NCBI GenBank assembly: GCA_012656075.1
Contig: JAAKBF010000049.1
Span: forward strand, 124,001 to 188,000
Reading direction: 5' to 3'
Origin: Phytophthora hibernalis
Taxonomy: Eukaryota; Oomycota; Peronosporomycetes; Peronosporales; Peronosporaceae
Length of the DNA: 64,000 nucleotides
The translations under genes were made by a program, and so were the position numbers. Position 1 is the first letter of the stretch; each line of letters begins with the position of its first letter. Of the stretch, positions 1 to 11,336 are shown in pieces. The notes under the pieces were generated by a model. The model was given only the letters and a program-made list of their open reading frames with translations, made no database searches and was not told the origin of the DNA.

Positions 1-1740
1 TAAGCATTCATCACCTGTATAATACGAGCATTAAGCGGTAGACGTACGAGCGGCGGTGCGAGGAGTGCAGCATCAGCCTCACGCGTGCATCTCGGACGGA
101 GGGGGTGACTGTGCGGCGAAGCGGGAGAATCGATAATGAGTTGGGTGACAGCCGCGCGCACGATTTTAGAAAAAACGAGATTTGGTAATTTTCATAAATG
201 ACCAGCGTAAACTACATTTGAGCATCATTCCTGTTTTGTACCACTAGCAACTTTCTTGGGTTTTAGCTTAGCCACGATTTGTGCTTGTAGTTTTCAGAAC
301 ATGTTCCACACGTTGTCCAAGTAAATTCCGAGAGCGGCAGCTGCAGTCCACCGGTCATTTTACAAATGACCGTCGAAGTGCACTGCTGTCGGGCACAAGT
401 GCGCACGCAGACTCCTCTTGTAGAGAGGGTGTCGGCGCGAGTGCATGAGTCGACATCTCGACCACATGCATAAGAATAGAATACCGTGCACAGGTGCAAC
501 TAGCGACATCAAGGAGTTTCGCACAAAAGTAAAATTCTGCAGCCTTTATCGGGCCCAGTACGGTTGGTTTGAGGGGAGCCAAAATCGACTTTAGCATGCT
601 CGCCATTTCCTGGCACAAAATTCCCTGGCTGGAACCGCTCATGTTGGTGTTCTGGAAGTCAGCACCCTAGAACACGAACGAGTAAAAACAGTTCAATAAA
701 AATTCAAATTTCAGCCAATCATATACCTTAAATATTTCAGCTTGGACTAACGGCAAGTCTTAACGGCGGTTTTAATGTAAAAGTAGCGCATCAAGGCCTG
801 GCCAAAAGTTTTAATCCTCCAACGGCAGGTCCTATTGCCAGTTTTAACTTCAGGAAGTCCTATCGGACTTGCCTCAGGTCTCAAACTAAGACCTGAGGTA
901 AGTCCAGTTTTAATGGAAAAAGTGGTGCACACACTTCAACAAGGGTAATAAACCTGCACGAAGATCTCAATAGTATGGGAAAGGGCCCAGTTAGACCGAT
1001 GCTGCTGTGCAAGGCATGACTGGGCACGTCACAAGACTATACGAGACGTTGGCTAAAAGAAGTAGGCGTTTTACAGCAGGATCTACCAACACTAGCGAGT
1101 ACAAGCTATGGATGATCGCTCTGAGGTTGGGATGGCGGGCACGGTCCTGCCCGAAGTCGTCCGCCCCACGCTCGCGGGCTTTGTCTGAGCGTTCCACGTT
1201 CTCTTCATCTGCAGGGATGGAGGGCATTCGCGTGAAGAGCTTCCTAAGCTCAACAACCTCTTCACTTGCCGGCGTAGACGCTGTCTCTGCAATACCAGTG
1301 GCTTCTTGACCATCTGTAGTGTACCGACAGACTGACCTTGGGCTTGAGTCGGCTGTGGCCTTGCTGTTAGTCGACTCGAGCTCTTGGAGGCAAATTCAGA
1401 TGTGTATTAAACGCTACCGCTACTCCGCATATCGTTCCTAAAGCTACCTTGGTAACCTCCGCATGGTGGTTTCTTCAAGTGGTGGTTGCTTCTGTCGTTT
1501 GGCACTAGGCGGGGTTTTGCAACGACGCTGTTCAGTGCTGGCACTCGACCGCGTCGTGTACAGTCTGCACCACCGTCGCCGCCTCACGGTCTCCTAGACA
1601 ATGACTCCAACACGAGTGAGGTATGCAGACCCCTTATCAACTTGTTCTGCCGTCATCTCCCCATTCTCCTCGTGTACAACCTCAGGATGAGCGATAAGCT
1701 CTTCCAATTTCACAGGTTTGGCAATCTCGTCTTAGACGAC
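1..1740. other. gene-poor stretch, no supported gene
   Basis: Reading frames here are short, overlap on both strands and show no recognisable domain or splice pattern. The only structured element I see is the hairpin at 865-905, listed separately. Possible unexpressed intergenic DNA or old transposon remnants. Confidence 0.5.
865..905. repeat. 17-bp inverted repeat (hairpin)
   Basis: Two 17-base arms (865-881 and 889-905) pair with one G-T wobble around a 7-base loop. Seen directly in the sequence. The surrounding 740-920 stretch has several 'AGTTTTAA'-like blocks and may be a small non-autonomous inverted-repeat element, but no outer terminal repeats or target duplication were found. Confidence 0.6.
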
Positions 1741-1876
1741 CTATTCAATATCAGCAGAATCTTCCTCGACAGCACTTTCTTCCTGGCTCGACTGAGCATC
1801 GTAAGCGTGAGCGAGAGGAGGAGGCATCGGTGACAACGTGACGCCTGGCAATCGAAACTCTCCGCGAGATCTCTGA

Positions 1877-2098
1877 AGAAGGAAGTCACCCAAGAAGAGA
1901 AAGGAAACTGAGCTGAAGGAACTGCATATTAGCCTCAAGAAGAAGGAGACGTCTGACAACCAGGCGGCCCGAGATGAAAATGCAAAACAGCGCGCTACAG
2001 ATCGCGAAGAAGCGGCGTTGAAAGTAGATAAGGTTTTCATATCTGTCGTAGAGATACAACACTACATAGCAATTAGTACCTTCATTTGGAAGAGTTAG
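1877..2098 (+). pseudogene. charged coiled-coil fragment
   Basis: An open frame of about 73 residues, rich in Lys, Glu and Arg with heptad-like spacing, reads from a stop at 1874 to a stop at 2096. It has no good start codon. The composition resembles the C-terminal coiled coil of the oomycete SANT/MADF-like family seen at 14.6-15.5 kb, but similarity is by composition only. It is probably a relic, and it could be chance. Confidence 0.25.
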
Positions 2099-2110
2099 TT
2101 GCTTACACGC

Positions 2111-2416
2111 ACCCATGTGGCGAATCAGTCGGCTGAGCTGCCCCGTCGAGCGTCCGAAGATCTTGATCATGTCATAGAGTCACTTGGGGTAGCTCAGCCG
2201 ATACAGCAAAATGCACAACGCCTCGGACGAATGTGCCTTGTCACGTTCGTCGCTGATCACAAACTCAAGGATAGCAAAATGACGACATAGTGCAAGAATG
2301 CCGCTTACATCGAATCGAAACAGCAGCTCACAGTCCGCGCTGGACTGCTCTAATAGAAAGAAACGCAAGTCGGGTATAATGGGCCGCTCGGACTGCACGG
2401 TGTCAAGCAGCAGCAT
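2111..2416 (-). pseudogene. N-terminal fragment of PIF/Harbinger-type (DDE_Tnp_4) transposase
   Basis: Starting at an ATG at 2416, the minus strand reads a 5' transposase region of the DDE_Tnp_4 family. It ends in the typical helical segment 'EALCILLYRLSYPK', then a TGA, and continues in the same frame with 'MIKIFGRSTGQLSRLIRHM'. The TGA sits where the family usually has Arg or Asn followed by a hydrophobic residue, so a single C-to-T change (CGA to TGA) would explain it. A GTGCGTG just after the last residue could be an intron donor. No catalytic DDE core follows, so this is a truncated copy. Recognition rests on remembered family pattern. Confidence 0.55.
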
Positions 2417-2419
2417 GCA

Positions 2420-3498
2420 CTGAATGGCTTCGGCGGTGACATGGTTGTGCTCTCGTGGGAGGAGAAGCAGGAGGTGTTCCTCCGTTGTTGGTATATTTGC
2501 TACTGGCCAGTCAAATACAATGTGCGGAGTAAATGCTGAAGGGATTGCTGCGAAAGATCTGCCTGTCTCGGCTTCACATTTCCCTGGCTGCTCAGCATGC
2601 TGGCGATAAAGTGAAGATAATCATGCGAGCGAAACGTCTCTAATTAGCAGCAACCTCCCCACAGCAAGCCCCGTTGGGGTTCTCCCAACGAACTCAAGTG
2701 TTCGTCTTCCTACAGCTATAGTCATGGCGGGAAAGCACCGCCTCTTAACGACCTCCTCAGCCTCCTCATCCGCAGTCAGAGTCTCGATCGCTAACTCAGC
2801 CGCAGGCTCCGCAGCAGCTTCTCGACCGTCGTCGACATACCGGTAGGAAACCTGCTCCAAAGATTCTTCGAGAATGAATGATTTCATTACTCGCGATCGC
2901 GAAGTCTTGTTTTATTTTAATATTAAAATATTAATAACTGTAAAACTTGAGGCCCCGTTCGATTAAGACTTACCGTTGGAGATGCTCTAAGTACGACATA
3001 ATCTATGGCCACGATGACTTGGCGCTCACTTGCCTTTTCATCGTCTCGAGCAGAGGCATGTTGTGTATTGCAACTTGTATGTATCTCGGCTCTGCTTCGG
3101 TTTGGGTCGGCGACTGACACAAAGCTGTCGAGTGTTGCAAAGACCTTCATGCACAAGCCCATAGTGAAAGCTCAACTCTTTGGTTGTGTTGCGGAGTGCA
3201 GTCGGAGCCTTTTGTGCTCGTTGCGGCTCTCCAGCACCAGAGGATTAACATAATATACCAATACATGTAGCATAGAAATAGGAAAGAGTTTCAACCTTAC
3301 AGAGATGTAGCTGCATTTACTCGAGACACGTCCATTCTGCATGTCCATCAACAGACAAGTTACCTTCGGCTGTACAGTTTTTCAGACGAGTTGCCTTGTC
3401 GCGAAGAGCGGGTGTTCTTGAGCAGCAGCGACGCTTGTGTTGTGCCCGGGACAACCAGCGATCTAAGACATAGGTCACAGAGTCAAATAGTTAGTCCA
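2420..3498. other. intergenic, no supported gene
   Basis: Short frames on both strands, none with a recognisable domain. A minus-strand frame at 2621-2887 is acidic at its N-terminus (about 88 residues) but has no support beyond being open. The region also carries the 3' flank of the DCC1 gene. Confidence 0.4.
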
Positions 3499-4742
3499 TT
3501 ATAAGTGCCCAGTCAACAGTAGTTGCAGGACGCACATGATGTACGGCTCGAGTTGCTTGATGGTCCACTTTTCCTGCATCTTGAATAGCTGCTCGAAGCG
3601 CTTCTTCGGTTCAGGGGACAACTCGTTCTCCGCGAAGTACACGATACGAGTGGGCTTGCCTGCCTTCTGCGGTTTGACGAGAACAAGGCCGCTGAGCATT
3701 TCCAAGTTGACGGTCACACTATCAGGCACGCGGAGTTTCCACTTCTCCATGAACTGTTCGAGTTCCCACCCTGCCTCTGCGGGGTTAAACGCTACGTGCT
3801 CCTGCTGAGCCTGGAACTGCGCTTCTGCTGTCTGCTCGTCGAACAAAGACTTCGCGCGGAACGTCGCAACCTTCACGGGGTCCAGCGTACAATGGTCCTC
3901 GCCGTTAACGTTAACAAGCGAGCCGTACAGCTTGCAGCACTGCCGAATTGCAATAAGAGGTTCATCCAGCTCGTTCAGAAAAACCTTCACAGGAACTCCT
4001 GGCTGCGATAGAACCTTCCAGTCATGCTGGACGATCGCATCCAGCATGTTCGTAAACACTCGTGCCTCGTACGTCGGTCCCAACAACCTCCAAGTCCCTT
4101 CCTCTTGGAAAGCATGCACCTCATTCAGCATAGCCAGCACCTCGTGCTCGCTTACTTGCAGAGCCGCAATCAAGTCACTCGTCGAATACAACTTGTGCAG
4201 CTTGGCTCGCTTCACTTGAGTCGAATCTGCACCTCGAGGCTTCTCATACGGAGCTTCCAGTAGCAACGCCCTCAACTGCGTAGCATCCGGAACTTTATTC
4301 TCCAGCTACACACCACTGCAAGTCAGTATAATCCCCATAACTCCTCCATAACAGCTTACCAAGTAGTGGAAGCGAGCAGCCCCCGACACGAGGATCGTCC
4401 TCTTGTCCGTGGTCTCTTCCGGCCCACTCCAGTCCGTATGAGTCGTGATCAGGCGCAAATTGGACGTGTCCTCCTTCTTGATAAAGTACGACTTGTTCTC
4501 CGTGCACAGAACCGCTCGAGAGTCCGGAGCACCAACGATAAAGACCCTGCAGTTTGTGTCATTTTGTGTCAATGTATCAATGCAATTGCATTCAGTGGAT
4601 GGGCACGAGGGACACACTTGCTGCCACTGGTGATGACCTGCTCGATCTCGGGCTCCAGCTGCAGCAACTTGTACTTGTCCTCGTTGAAGTCTGCGGCCGT
4701 CACGACCATGGAATCTAGGGCACCCGCTTGCTCTTCCTCCAT
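3499..4742 (-). CDS. DCC1: sister chromatid cohesion protein DCC1 (three exons)
   Basis: DCC1 is a subunit, with CTF8 and CTF18, of an alternative clamp loader that acts at replication forks and in sister-chromatid cohesion. The gene starts at ATG 4742. Exon 1 is 4742-4618, intron 1 is 71 bp (GT 4617 to AG 4547), exon 2 is 4546-4360, intron 2 is 54 bp (4359-4306) and exon 3 is 4305-3499, ending in TAA. Frames join cleanly (phase 2, then phase 0) to about 372 residues, near the roughly 390 of animal DCC1. Family hallmarks include 'AVLCTENKSYFIKKEDTSN' in exon 2 and the C-terminal winged-helix-like region ending 'YIMCVLQLLLTGHL'. It lies 71 bp downstream of the armadillo-like gene on the same strand, so the two are tightly packed. 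It appears intact. Confidence 0.88.
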
Positions 4743-4813
4743 TTTCGATCAACTTTGACAAATGCTTGATAATAACGCGGGAAATGTACTAAGTACGAAA
4801 TGGAGGTACTATG

Positions 4814-5812
4814 CTATCTGCAGTTGAGTAACATCTCGATGAGAGCTTCTAGCGGTTCTGCAATGTCTTGGACGCCGGCTTCATCAACGAGTTGAAGATC
4901 TTCAGAAGTGTTGAGTTTCCGCTTGAGTTTTAACAATGAAGGCAGCATCTTGAGATCTAGTAGTTGCGGCGCTGTAGAATCGAGCTGGTCGACAAGGACA
5001 CTCAATAAAGTGACTGCCATCCGCAACACTTCTGCGTACTCTGACGCATCGAAGAACATCTTGGTACTTGTGACAGAATCTCCACCTTCGGACATTGGAG
5101 GCGGCACGGGGTCCAGCAGCTTCACCACCAGATCTTTCAGCATCGGCAGCATCTTCTCCAACTGATCCGCCAGCACCTCCACCTGCCGTTGACTGAAGTT
5201 CAGCAGCAACACTAACGCGTAGACTCTAAAGTTCGAGGCCTGCTCCGATGACGCCAGCCTCCGAGCAGAATCAGTCTCCGTCTCAGTCTGCACCAAGTTG
5301 AGATTCCGGTGCAGACACTTGACCACCGTCGGCAACAACGTTGCAATGGACGCCAATAAGTCCTCGTCTGCAATGACCACCATCCAACCGAGCACGAAGA
5401 ACGCGTCACCTTGTGCCCACTGGTTCTTGCACGTAGCCATCCTCGCCACACTACTGTAGATCTCCTGTCCGTACAGATCCAGCAATTGTTGTCCAGCCAC
5501 ACGAGAAATACACAGCGAACCCACTGCATTTGCTGCTTTACACTTGAGCAGCACGTCTCGAGCATTTAAGGCTGCAATTACATTGCAGAGGTGCTGTTCT
5601 TGTGGATTAATTCCCTGAGTTTGACTGGAGACCACCAGAAATCGACGGATTTCCATGCTGATACTATCCAGAGGCAATGCCGCAATCTCTGTGAGCGCCT
5701 CCACAAACACCTGTTTGTCTTCTCCTTCCACGCCGCTGATTGGGTCCCATTGCAAGCAGCTCTGCAGCTGACGAGCGTACACAGCGAGCGTCGAGTGCTC
5801 CACCTCCTCCAT
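4814..5812 (-). CDS. armadillo/HEAT-like helical protein, function unknown
   Basis: A single uninterrupted frame of 332 residues from ATG 5812 to TAG at 4814. The sequence is almost entirely amphipathic helices with leucine-rich spacing, the look of an armadillo- or HEAT-type solenoid that serves as a protein-binding scaffold. Examples are the helix pairs around residues 85-130 ('AANAVGSLCISR') and 200-235. No enzymatic motif, signal peptide or membrane segment is visible. I do not recognise an ortholog. It starts only 49 bp from the divergent hAT-like gene and ends 71 bp before DCC1, so it sits in a compact housekeeping-style cluster. Codon use and an intact frame suggest a real gene. Confidence 0.8.
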   Translation of the reverse strand: MEEVEHSTLAVYARQLQSCLQWDPISGVEGEDKQVFVEALTEIAALPLDSISMEIRRFLVVSSQTQGINPQEQHLCNVIAALNARDVLLKCKAANAVGSLCISRVAGQQLLDLYGQEIYSSVARMATCKNQWAQGDAFFVLGWMVVIADEDLLASIATLLPTVVKCLHRNLNLVQTETETDSARRLASSEQASNFRVYALVLLLNFSQRQVEVLADQLEKMLPMLKDLVVKLLDPVPPPMSEGGDSVTSTKMFFDASEYAEVLRMAVTLLSVLVDQLDSTAPQLLDLKMLPSLLKLKRKLNTSEDLQLVDEAGVQDIAEPLEALIEMLLNCR

Positions 5813-5861
5813 TACGGTAGGTTACGCTGTGGGGTACACTATGTAGCAGCACACCAATATC
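5813..5861. promoter_or_regulatory. short divergent intergenic region, likely shared promoter
   Basis: Only 49 bases separate the start codons of the minus-strand armadillo-like gene (5812) and the plus-strand hAT-like gene (5862). Any core promoter must lie here or inside the neighbouring reading frames. No clear TATA box or oomycete initiator could be assigned. Confidence 0.4.
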
Positions 5862-8314
5862 ATGTTACCACACCATTCCATAATGGCCACAAATAAGGAG
5901 TCAGTTTCTGGCGTAGTCGATTTGAATATGGTGTCCAAGCGGCAGGCGCCCTTCCGAGCCAAGTACGGGGTGGAGCTGGGGCTGCGTATCAAGGAACGCG
6001 ACCCAGACACACAGCAAGTGTTGAAGGCTGTCTGTCTCTTCTGCGAGTTATTTGGACGCGAGAGCAAGCCTGGGAGTATACGTCGAGCCACCGACAAAGT
6101 GGCGGTTTTCAGGCCTCCGTTCCGTCGAGACTCGATCCAGATCCACCACGTGGGGCAACATGCCATACGATGGGCTGAGTACTGCGCTCTGTCCAGTAAT
6201 GACAGTAAACGGGCCTATTTTATTGCCGCAGGTGCCACAACGGACCTTAATGCGGAATCCAGTCACGACAGTGGGAGACCGCAGAAGACTGCGCGGGTCA
6301 ATTCAAATTTGAATTGTGCAACTTCAACCTCGGTGGTCGCAACTTCAACTTCGAGGGAGATGGGCACGTCAATGCAGTGGCTAGTGGATCGCAATATCGT
6401 TTCGGTGGTCGTAGGTGTCATGTTACCGTATGCGGCAATCCCGACCTTAATGGAGCAGACGTACCAGCAACACGCCATTGCAAGCTTTGAAGACATGATG
6501 GACTCTTCGGAATTTAGTAACGGAGTTAATATGGACGTGGCGTTGGCGAGGTACCGTGTTCTGGTTAAGAATCCCAATCAGTTCCTGCAGTTTGTCGAGT
6601 ATCTGAGCACAAGCGGATCGCTGGCCAACTCGGCGAGGATGTTGCAAGTAAGCAGTCAGTCAGCTCCAGTAGGTCCGTTCTTTGATGGTGACGTGTTTCC
6701 TGTTGACGTGGTCAAGTATGCGAGATACGTGTGCGCGATCAATTTCAGCGGATCGCTGACGTTGTCAAGCGATTTGGAGTCTTTTCGATTGGTTTGAAGG
6801 TCGCACCGATAGCTCCAGCGTCGTTCTTCGACGCGCAGGTGGAATACTGTCTACACCTGCAAGTCCGCGTGTTTGTGGATGAGGAGGTGACTGGCATCCA
6901 TGTGGTGTCTATTCCTTTGAATAAGCGACGTCGATCAGATCCTGCTGGATCTACGGGCGTGTTTGAGATTGCTGAGTTGGCGCTGAATGCTATCATCGCA
7001 CAATGGCAGGATAAAATGCTTGCGGTTGTCTCCGATAGTGACGCCATCGTCGCTTTGGACTCTGCGGACGCACGATTCTCGCTTCGAAATGCAGTTGCAA
7101 GTCGTTTTGTGAGCGTTGCCAAACCAGGGTTCTTGCATGTATGCTGCGCTGCCCGTCAGTTGGATGCACTTATGCAGAAGGTGTTTACCAAGTTGCTGGG
7201 GAACGATGACCTTTACTCCAAGGTTACTGCACTAGTGTCGTATCTAAGTCGACAGCACGTGCTGCTCACTGAGATGAAAACCAGCGTACCAAGCATTAGC
7301 GACAATCGATGGAGATCAACACCCAAGACTGCAATGTGGTTCCGTCGGTATGGCGTAAGTATTCGCGAACATCTTCACAGGGAACTGCCAAATTGCACTC
7401 CACCGGACTCGTGGTGGATTCGCGTGATGCTGGCGGCACGAATTGGCCAGGAAGCTATGCCGCTCCTGGACGAGATTTCAGGTTTTACTACGGAAACATC
7501 GGCACCTCGTGAAGCTGTGGTGAAGCTGCGCTCGTTCTTGATGAACTGGTTCAATGTATCAGGCCCACTGGAAGTTGACGACCCCGCTGTTGCAGCAGCT
7601 GCTGCTCGATCTGGAAACGACAATTCAGCGACGTCCAGGGATGGCAAGTACTCGGTCAATACGAACGATGTGTTTAGCGCGCTAGAAGACCTCGGTACAT
7701 TTATCGCTGATACGCTGACGTCGGCTGAAAACGAGAACGAGGCCAGCCAGTCGGTGGTGAAGACGACGGTGAAGGAGATTGCAACCGGAGTGGTCAATTT
7801 TGTCTCGGGTCTTACTTCGATCACAATCGATATCGACGGCGTTAGCGTGAATCTTTCCGATCTTCCTGCTGTGTTGCCACATGAACTCGTAAAGCTTCGC
7901 GGACGACAGTTCACGGCCATCCTCCGTCCCCAAACGGAGCGACTTCGATTTGCAGGCTGGACGAGACAAGAGATGGATTGGATCGAGCAGGATTTCCAAG
8001 ATCTATGTGGCGCGTACGCCCGTGATTCGCCTCTGAAGCTCGCATTGGACTCCTACACCAGCAAAAGCTCCTTCCGAGATGCGTGGAGCTGTCTGCAAGG
8101 ACGATTCACTTACTTGCAGCGATTCTGCGGTCTGATGGCCACTGCTCATCCTGTTGCAGTTACTGACTGCACCAGCAGCACGACTTCGACGCTGGCCCCA
8201 GTCACGCGGGTCACAACTTTACCCGGAGACATTGAATCGGGCGTATCTGATCTGTCCGTGCAAGCAGCACTCCACGCCAAGCAGTTCCAACGCCTGCAAG
8301 CTCTGCAACTGTAG
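5862..8314 (+). CDS. hAT-like transposase-derived protein with BED-like finger, one frame break
   Basis: The first frame (ATG 5862 to about 6745) has a BED-like zinc-binding segment with 'CLFCELFGRE' and a downstream His pair ('HHVGQHAIRWAEY'). The second frame (to TAG/TAA after 8314) carries the RNase H-like core of the large oomycete hAT-related family, with 'VVSDSDAIVALDSADARF' and the following 'HVCCAARQLDALMQ'. The two frames differ by one base. Homology runs straight through if one T is missing in the TTT run at 6743-6745. The total would be about 815 residues. Acidic catalytic residues are not all confirmed, and no terminal inverted repeats were found, so it may be a domesticated gene or a dead transposon copy. 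A 41-bp intron (6708-6748) could also reconcile the frames but is unusually short. Confidence 0.6.
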
Positions 8315-8931
8315 CCATCTTCACTTCAACATCACCAAATGCATTCTTTAAACCTAACGTGTTGAAATGATTGCACTTCGAATCACTTGATTTTTGTAAA
8401 GCATACAAATCTAAAGTCACTTCGACTAAGACCACTGACTCGACAATTTTAATCAAAACTGAATTCTCCAGAATACACCGGATGAAGCCTGTCATATTTT
8501 TGCCATCGTCAGGGTCGACAAAGATCGACCCAATACAAAATCCAAGTCAAATCACTTGTTTTGGTTGTTTCTGTTAAGTACGACTCCGACAACGGCCTGT
8601 CTATCGGCCCCGATAGTAAAGCCAAGGGAACGATTCGCCGCCGGTTTGCCGGGGGTCGATTTACGAATCGAACAATCCAGTTTTGAGTAGAACTCACAAT
8701 AGATATCATAACCAGTTAAGCCCTCTCACACGAATAGACTGGCCGATACAATGATAGACGCCAATGTCGACTGGGACTGTAGCAGTGATAGAGCAGTGTC
8801 CGACTGGACAGTTTTTTACAAACGGTAACTGATTTAACTGAATGTTTTGCCAATCATACGTGTATTAACTATAAGACTGACCAAATGATCAGTAAGAGTT
8901 AGTTTCTATATGATTGAGTGTGGTCCCAAAC
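8315..8931. other. intergenic, nothing recognised
   Basis: Between the hAT-like gene and the Harbinger-type relic. Only short frames without domains on either strand; A/T-richer than the flanks. Confidence 0.5.
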
Positions 8932-10262
8932 CTACAGCGAAGGAGAGCTGAAAGACAGATGCGTACGGATATTCATATCAGCCGCTGGGCGCGCTTCGCA
9001 CCTACGACGATAAAGTCGCTGCGACGCGCGTCGTGTGCGCTCGTGATCGGCGATCGCCGCGTAGCGACCCATCACTGATTTGTAAAACAGGCCGTCGTCA
9101 GCTCGAAGTGGGTTCACTTCAACGTGGAAGTTCGTCAGCGCAAAGCACGCTCGAGTGAACGAGTCGAACGACGACTCACTCCACTTGAACGTGCTATGCG
9201 TTATCTTCCACAGCATGCACGCACGACCGAAGAAGTTCTCGACGAGAACGCGGTCTGAGGACACGTTCCCGTTGCGGACCAGTTCGTCATTGTGAGCTCC
9301 CCGTTCTTTGGCCTCTTTTTCGGATGAATACAGCGCAGCATTGACGCCGCTCCTTGGTCGCCCTTGTCAGCCAAGAGGCCCCAATACTCTTGGTATTGAC
9401 CGGAGCCTTCACCGTTGTCCTCAACAAGGAGTTATTGGTTGCTTTTCTTCAACATCCACTTGTGTTTGTCAATATTATTGGCCAAAATCGTGATGTCGGA
9501 CACAGATCCGGGTGTGTGATTGGTCAATAATACCACTCTACCCGGAAAAGCCACAGAAGCTTCCACTTTGTAACCATAAAGCTTGTGCTTGTTGGAGAAA
9601 TAGTGCTTTAAAACGACCGGTTGGGCGGTAAGAAAGCTAAAATTTGACGTCCGTTGCATAGAGCGCGTACAGGTAGTAGTTGAATGTGCGGCCATTAGCA
9701 CGTTGAGCAGCCATCGATGCCGGACGAATGAATGCGCGATCTAGGACTGGGGTCACGACGTCCAAAACACGATGCATCATCTTCTCGAACGTAGGAGTCT
9801 TGAAGCCGAAGTCGATGGCGTGTTTTTGCCACGTCACATAGTGTTTTAACACGCACAACAGCATCATGAACGCGTCTTTCGGTGTGTTGATGGACTTCCG
9901 GCCGCGACCAGCTGTCCACTGACTTGTCAACTCAGGCTTCACGTGACCCCAGAGCAAGTGGAACTGGGTCATCGTGAAGTTGGTCAAGGTCACTACCGCT
10001 TCAGACCCACCGCTCTCAAAGTAGGAGTCTAAGAGCGGTGAGTCTGAGTAGGTCGAGGCGTTGTCAGCTTCATCCCTGTCGCTGTCCCAGTCAGCGTGCT
10101 GGGTCACGTCATCGTGAACAAGTGCTGCGTCTTCGGCGAGACGGCGAAACAGCTCGCATGGCGGTCGAGGGTACTTGGGGTGCTTCTTGCCATCGCAGTA
10201 CGTTTTGAAGTGAGTGTAGTTGAGATGTTCTTGATAAAGTGACTGGCGCAGAGCGCCCGACT
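8932..10262 (-). pseudogene. PIF/Harbinger-type (DDE_Tnp_4) transposase, frameshifted
   Basis: Reading 10262 down to 8932, family segments occur in the expected order but in different frames. They are an N-terminal block ('KHPKYPRPPCELFRRLAED'), the helical region, 'RANGRTFNYYLYALYATDVKF', then 'YFSNKHKLYGYKVE' with 'PGSVSDITIL'. Next come 'DKGDQGAASMLRCIHPKK' and finally the C-terminal signature 'SDRVLVENFFGR' with 'FALTNFHVEVNPLR'. This is the DDE_Tnp_4 nuclease layout of transposases that cut and paste DNA. At least three frame changes (near 9640, 9430 and 9265) make this copy inactive as written. The upstream frame is closed by a stop near 10262, so the start is unclear. No terminal inverted repeats were identified. 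Confidence 0.75.
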
Positions 10263-10289
10263 AATTGATGGCCGAGAGACTACCATATT

Positions 10290-11336
10290 CCACCAAGTTT
10301 ATAACAGATACACAGAATGTGAAGTGAAGACTGCGTGACAAATCATAATGCCGATCCGCGTTGCAAAGAGCAGATCTCTGACTGTTTTAACGGCATACCA
10401 GGCTAAACCGGAGCTGAAAGTGTGAGGGATTTGAAACAACGAACCCCGCACCGGGAGTCAGAGCTTTAAATTAATAGATTTAGACACTTAGTGATCTTGT
10501 TAAGCCCATTTACGACTTGCAGAAGATGACGCCTTCAGTGAGTTGATGAACCAGCGTCTTCAAAATAATATCTCCGGCCAAATGCATGGACTTCATGAGC
10601 AGAGGTCACTGCTCTCCAAATGACATTATTAACCTAGCCCTTAGTGGTACTTGAAGATGTGCACACGTTCCCGCTGGCAAGACCGTCATCTCGACCATCC
10701 TTCTTCATCTCGAGAGGAATCTTCGCCAGCCCGCTCGCGTACGTGCCGGGTTTATCAAGTGAGTGTTACGTGTACAAGTCTAAATTGCCCACCAGGTTAG
10801 CCTGCGGCCAGTTGCACCTCTTTCTCCTGCTTCTCCTCCACTGCCCCCTGATGGAGCTGCTGCGTGTTGGGCAAATGGTCGTTTGCTATGAGGTCCACGT
10901 AACTGTGGCACCGCTACTTGAAAATGGAAGAGATGGTGTAATGGCCTCCTAGCACTGGAACCCTTGTTCACGACGCAATATTTCAGAAACTACGTAATGT
11001 GTTAAGTTGAAATAAGCCTCATTCGAAGCAGAAAGAAACAAGCTAGAATTTACGCTTTCATTATGTTTCAAAATCATAGTTGCAGTGTTCGTTTTGCTCA
11101 AAAACCCCACTGAATGCTGTTTTCCGTTCCGATTGAGTCAGGTATGGTGTGTTAAATAAGTTATAATTCATCGTTCATCATAAATGCAATTGACCTTAAT
11201 AAACACAAGATAATTGTTTGTGTGGTGTTTTAACACCATTTTAAAAATGATCGATAACTGATTTTAACCTCTCACTACTTATCATCCTGAAAAGTCCAAC
11301 AGCCGTCCGATAAATTCCGCCCACGAAGTTGTCAAG
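10290..11336. other. intergenic, no supported gene
   Basis: A plus-strand frame at 10644-10952 (102 residues, with a Leu run) lacks any family resemblance. The last 300 bases before 11337 are A/T-rich and probably hold the promoter of the BED-finger gene. No terminal repeats of the preceding transposase were recognised. Confidence 0.45.

Noticed and set aside
6716..6748. 33-bp intron to explain the hAT-like frame change
   Set aside because: It is a multiple of three and does not change the frame; a missing base in the T run fits better.
10644..10952. Plus-strand 102-residue frame with a Leu run
   Set aside because: No signal peptide at the N-terminus, no family resemblance and no splice context.
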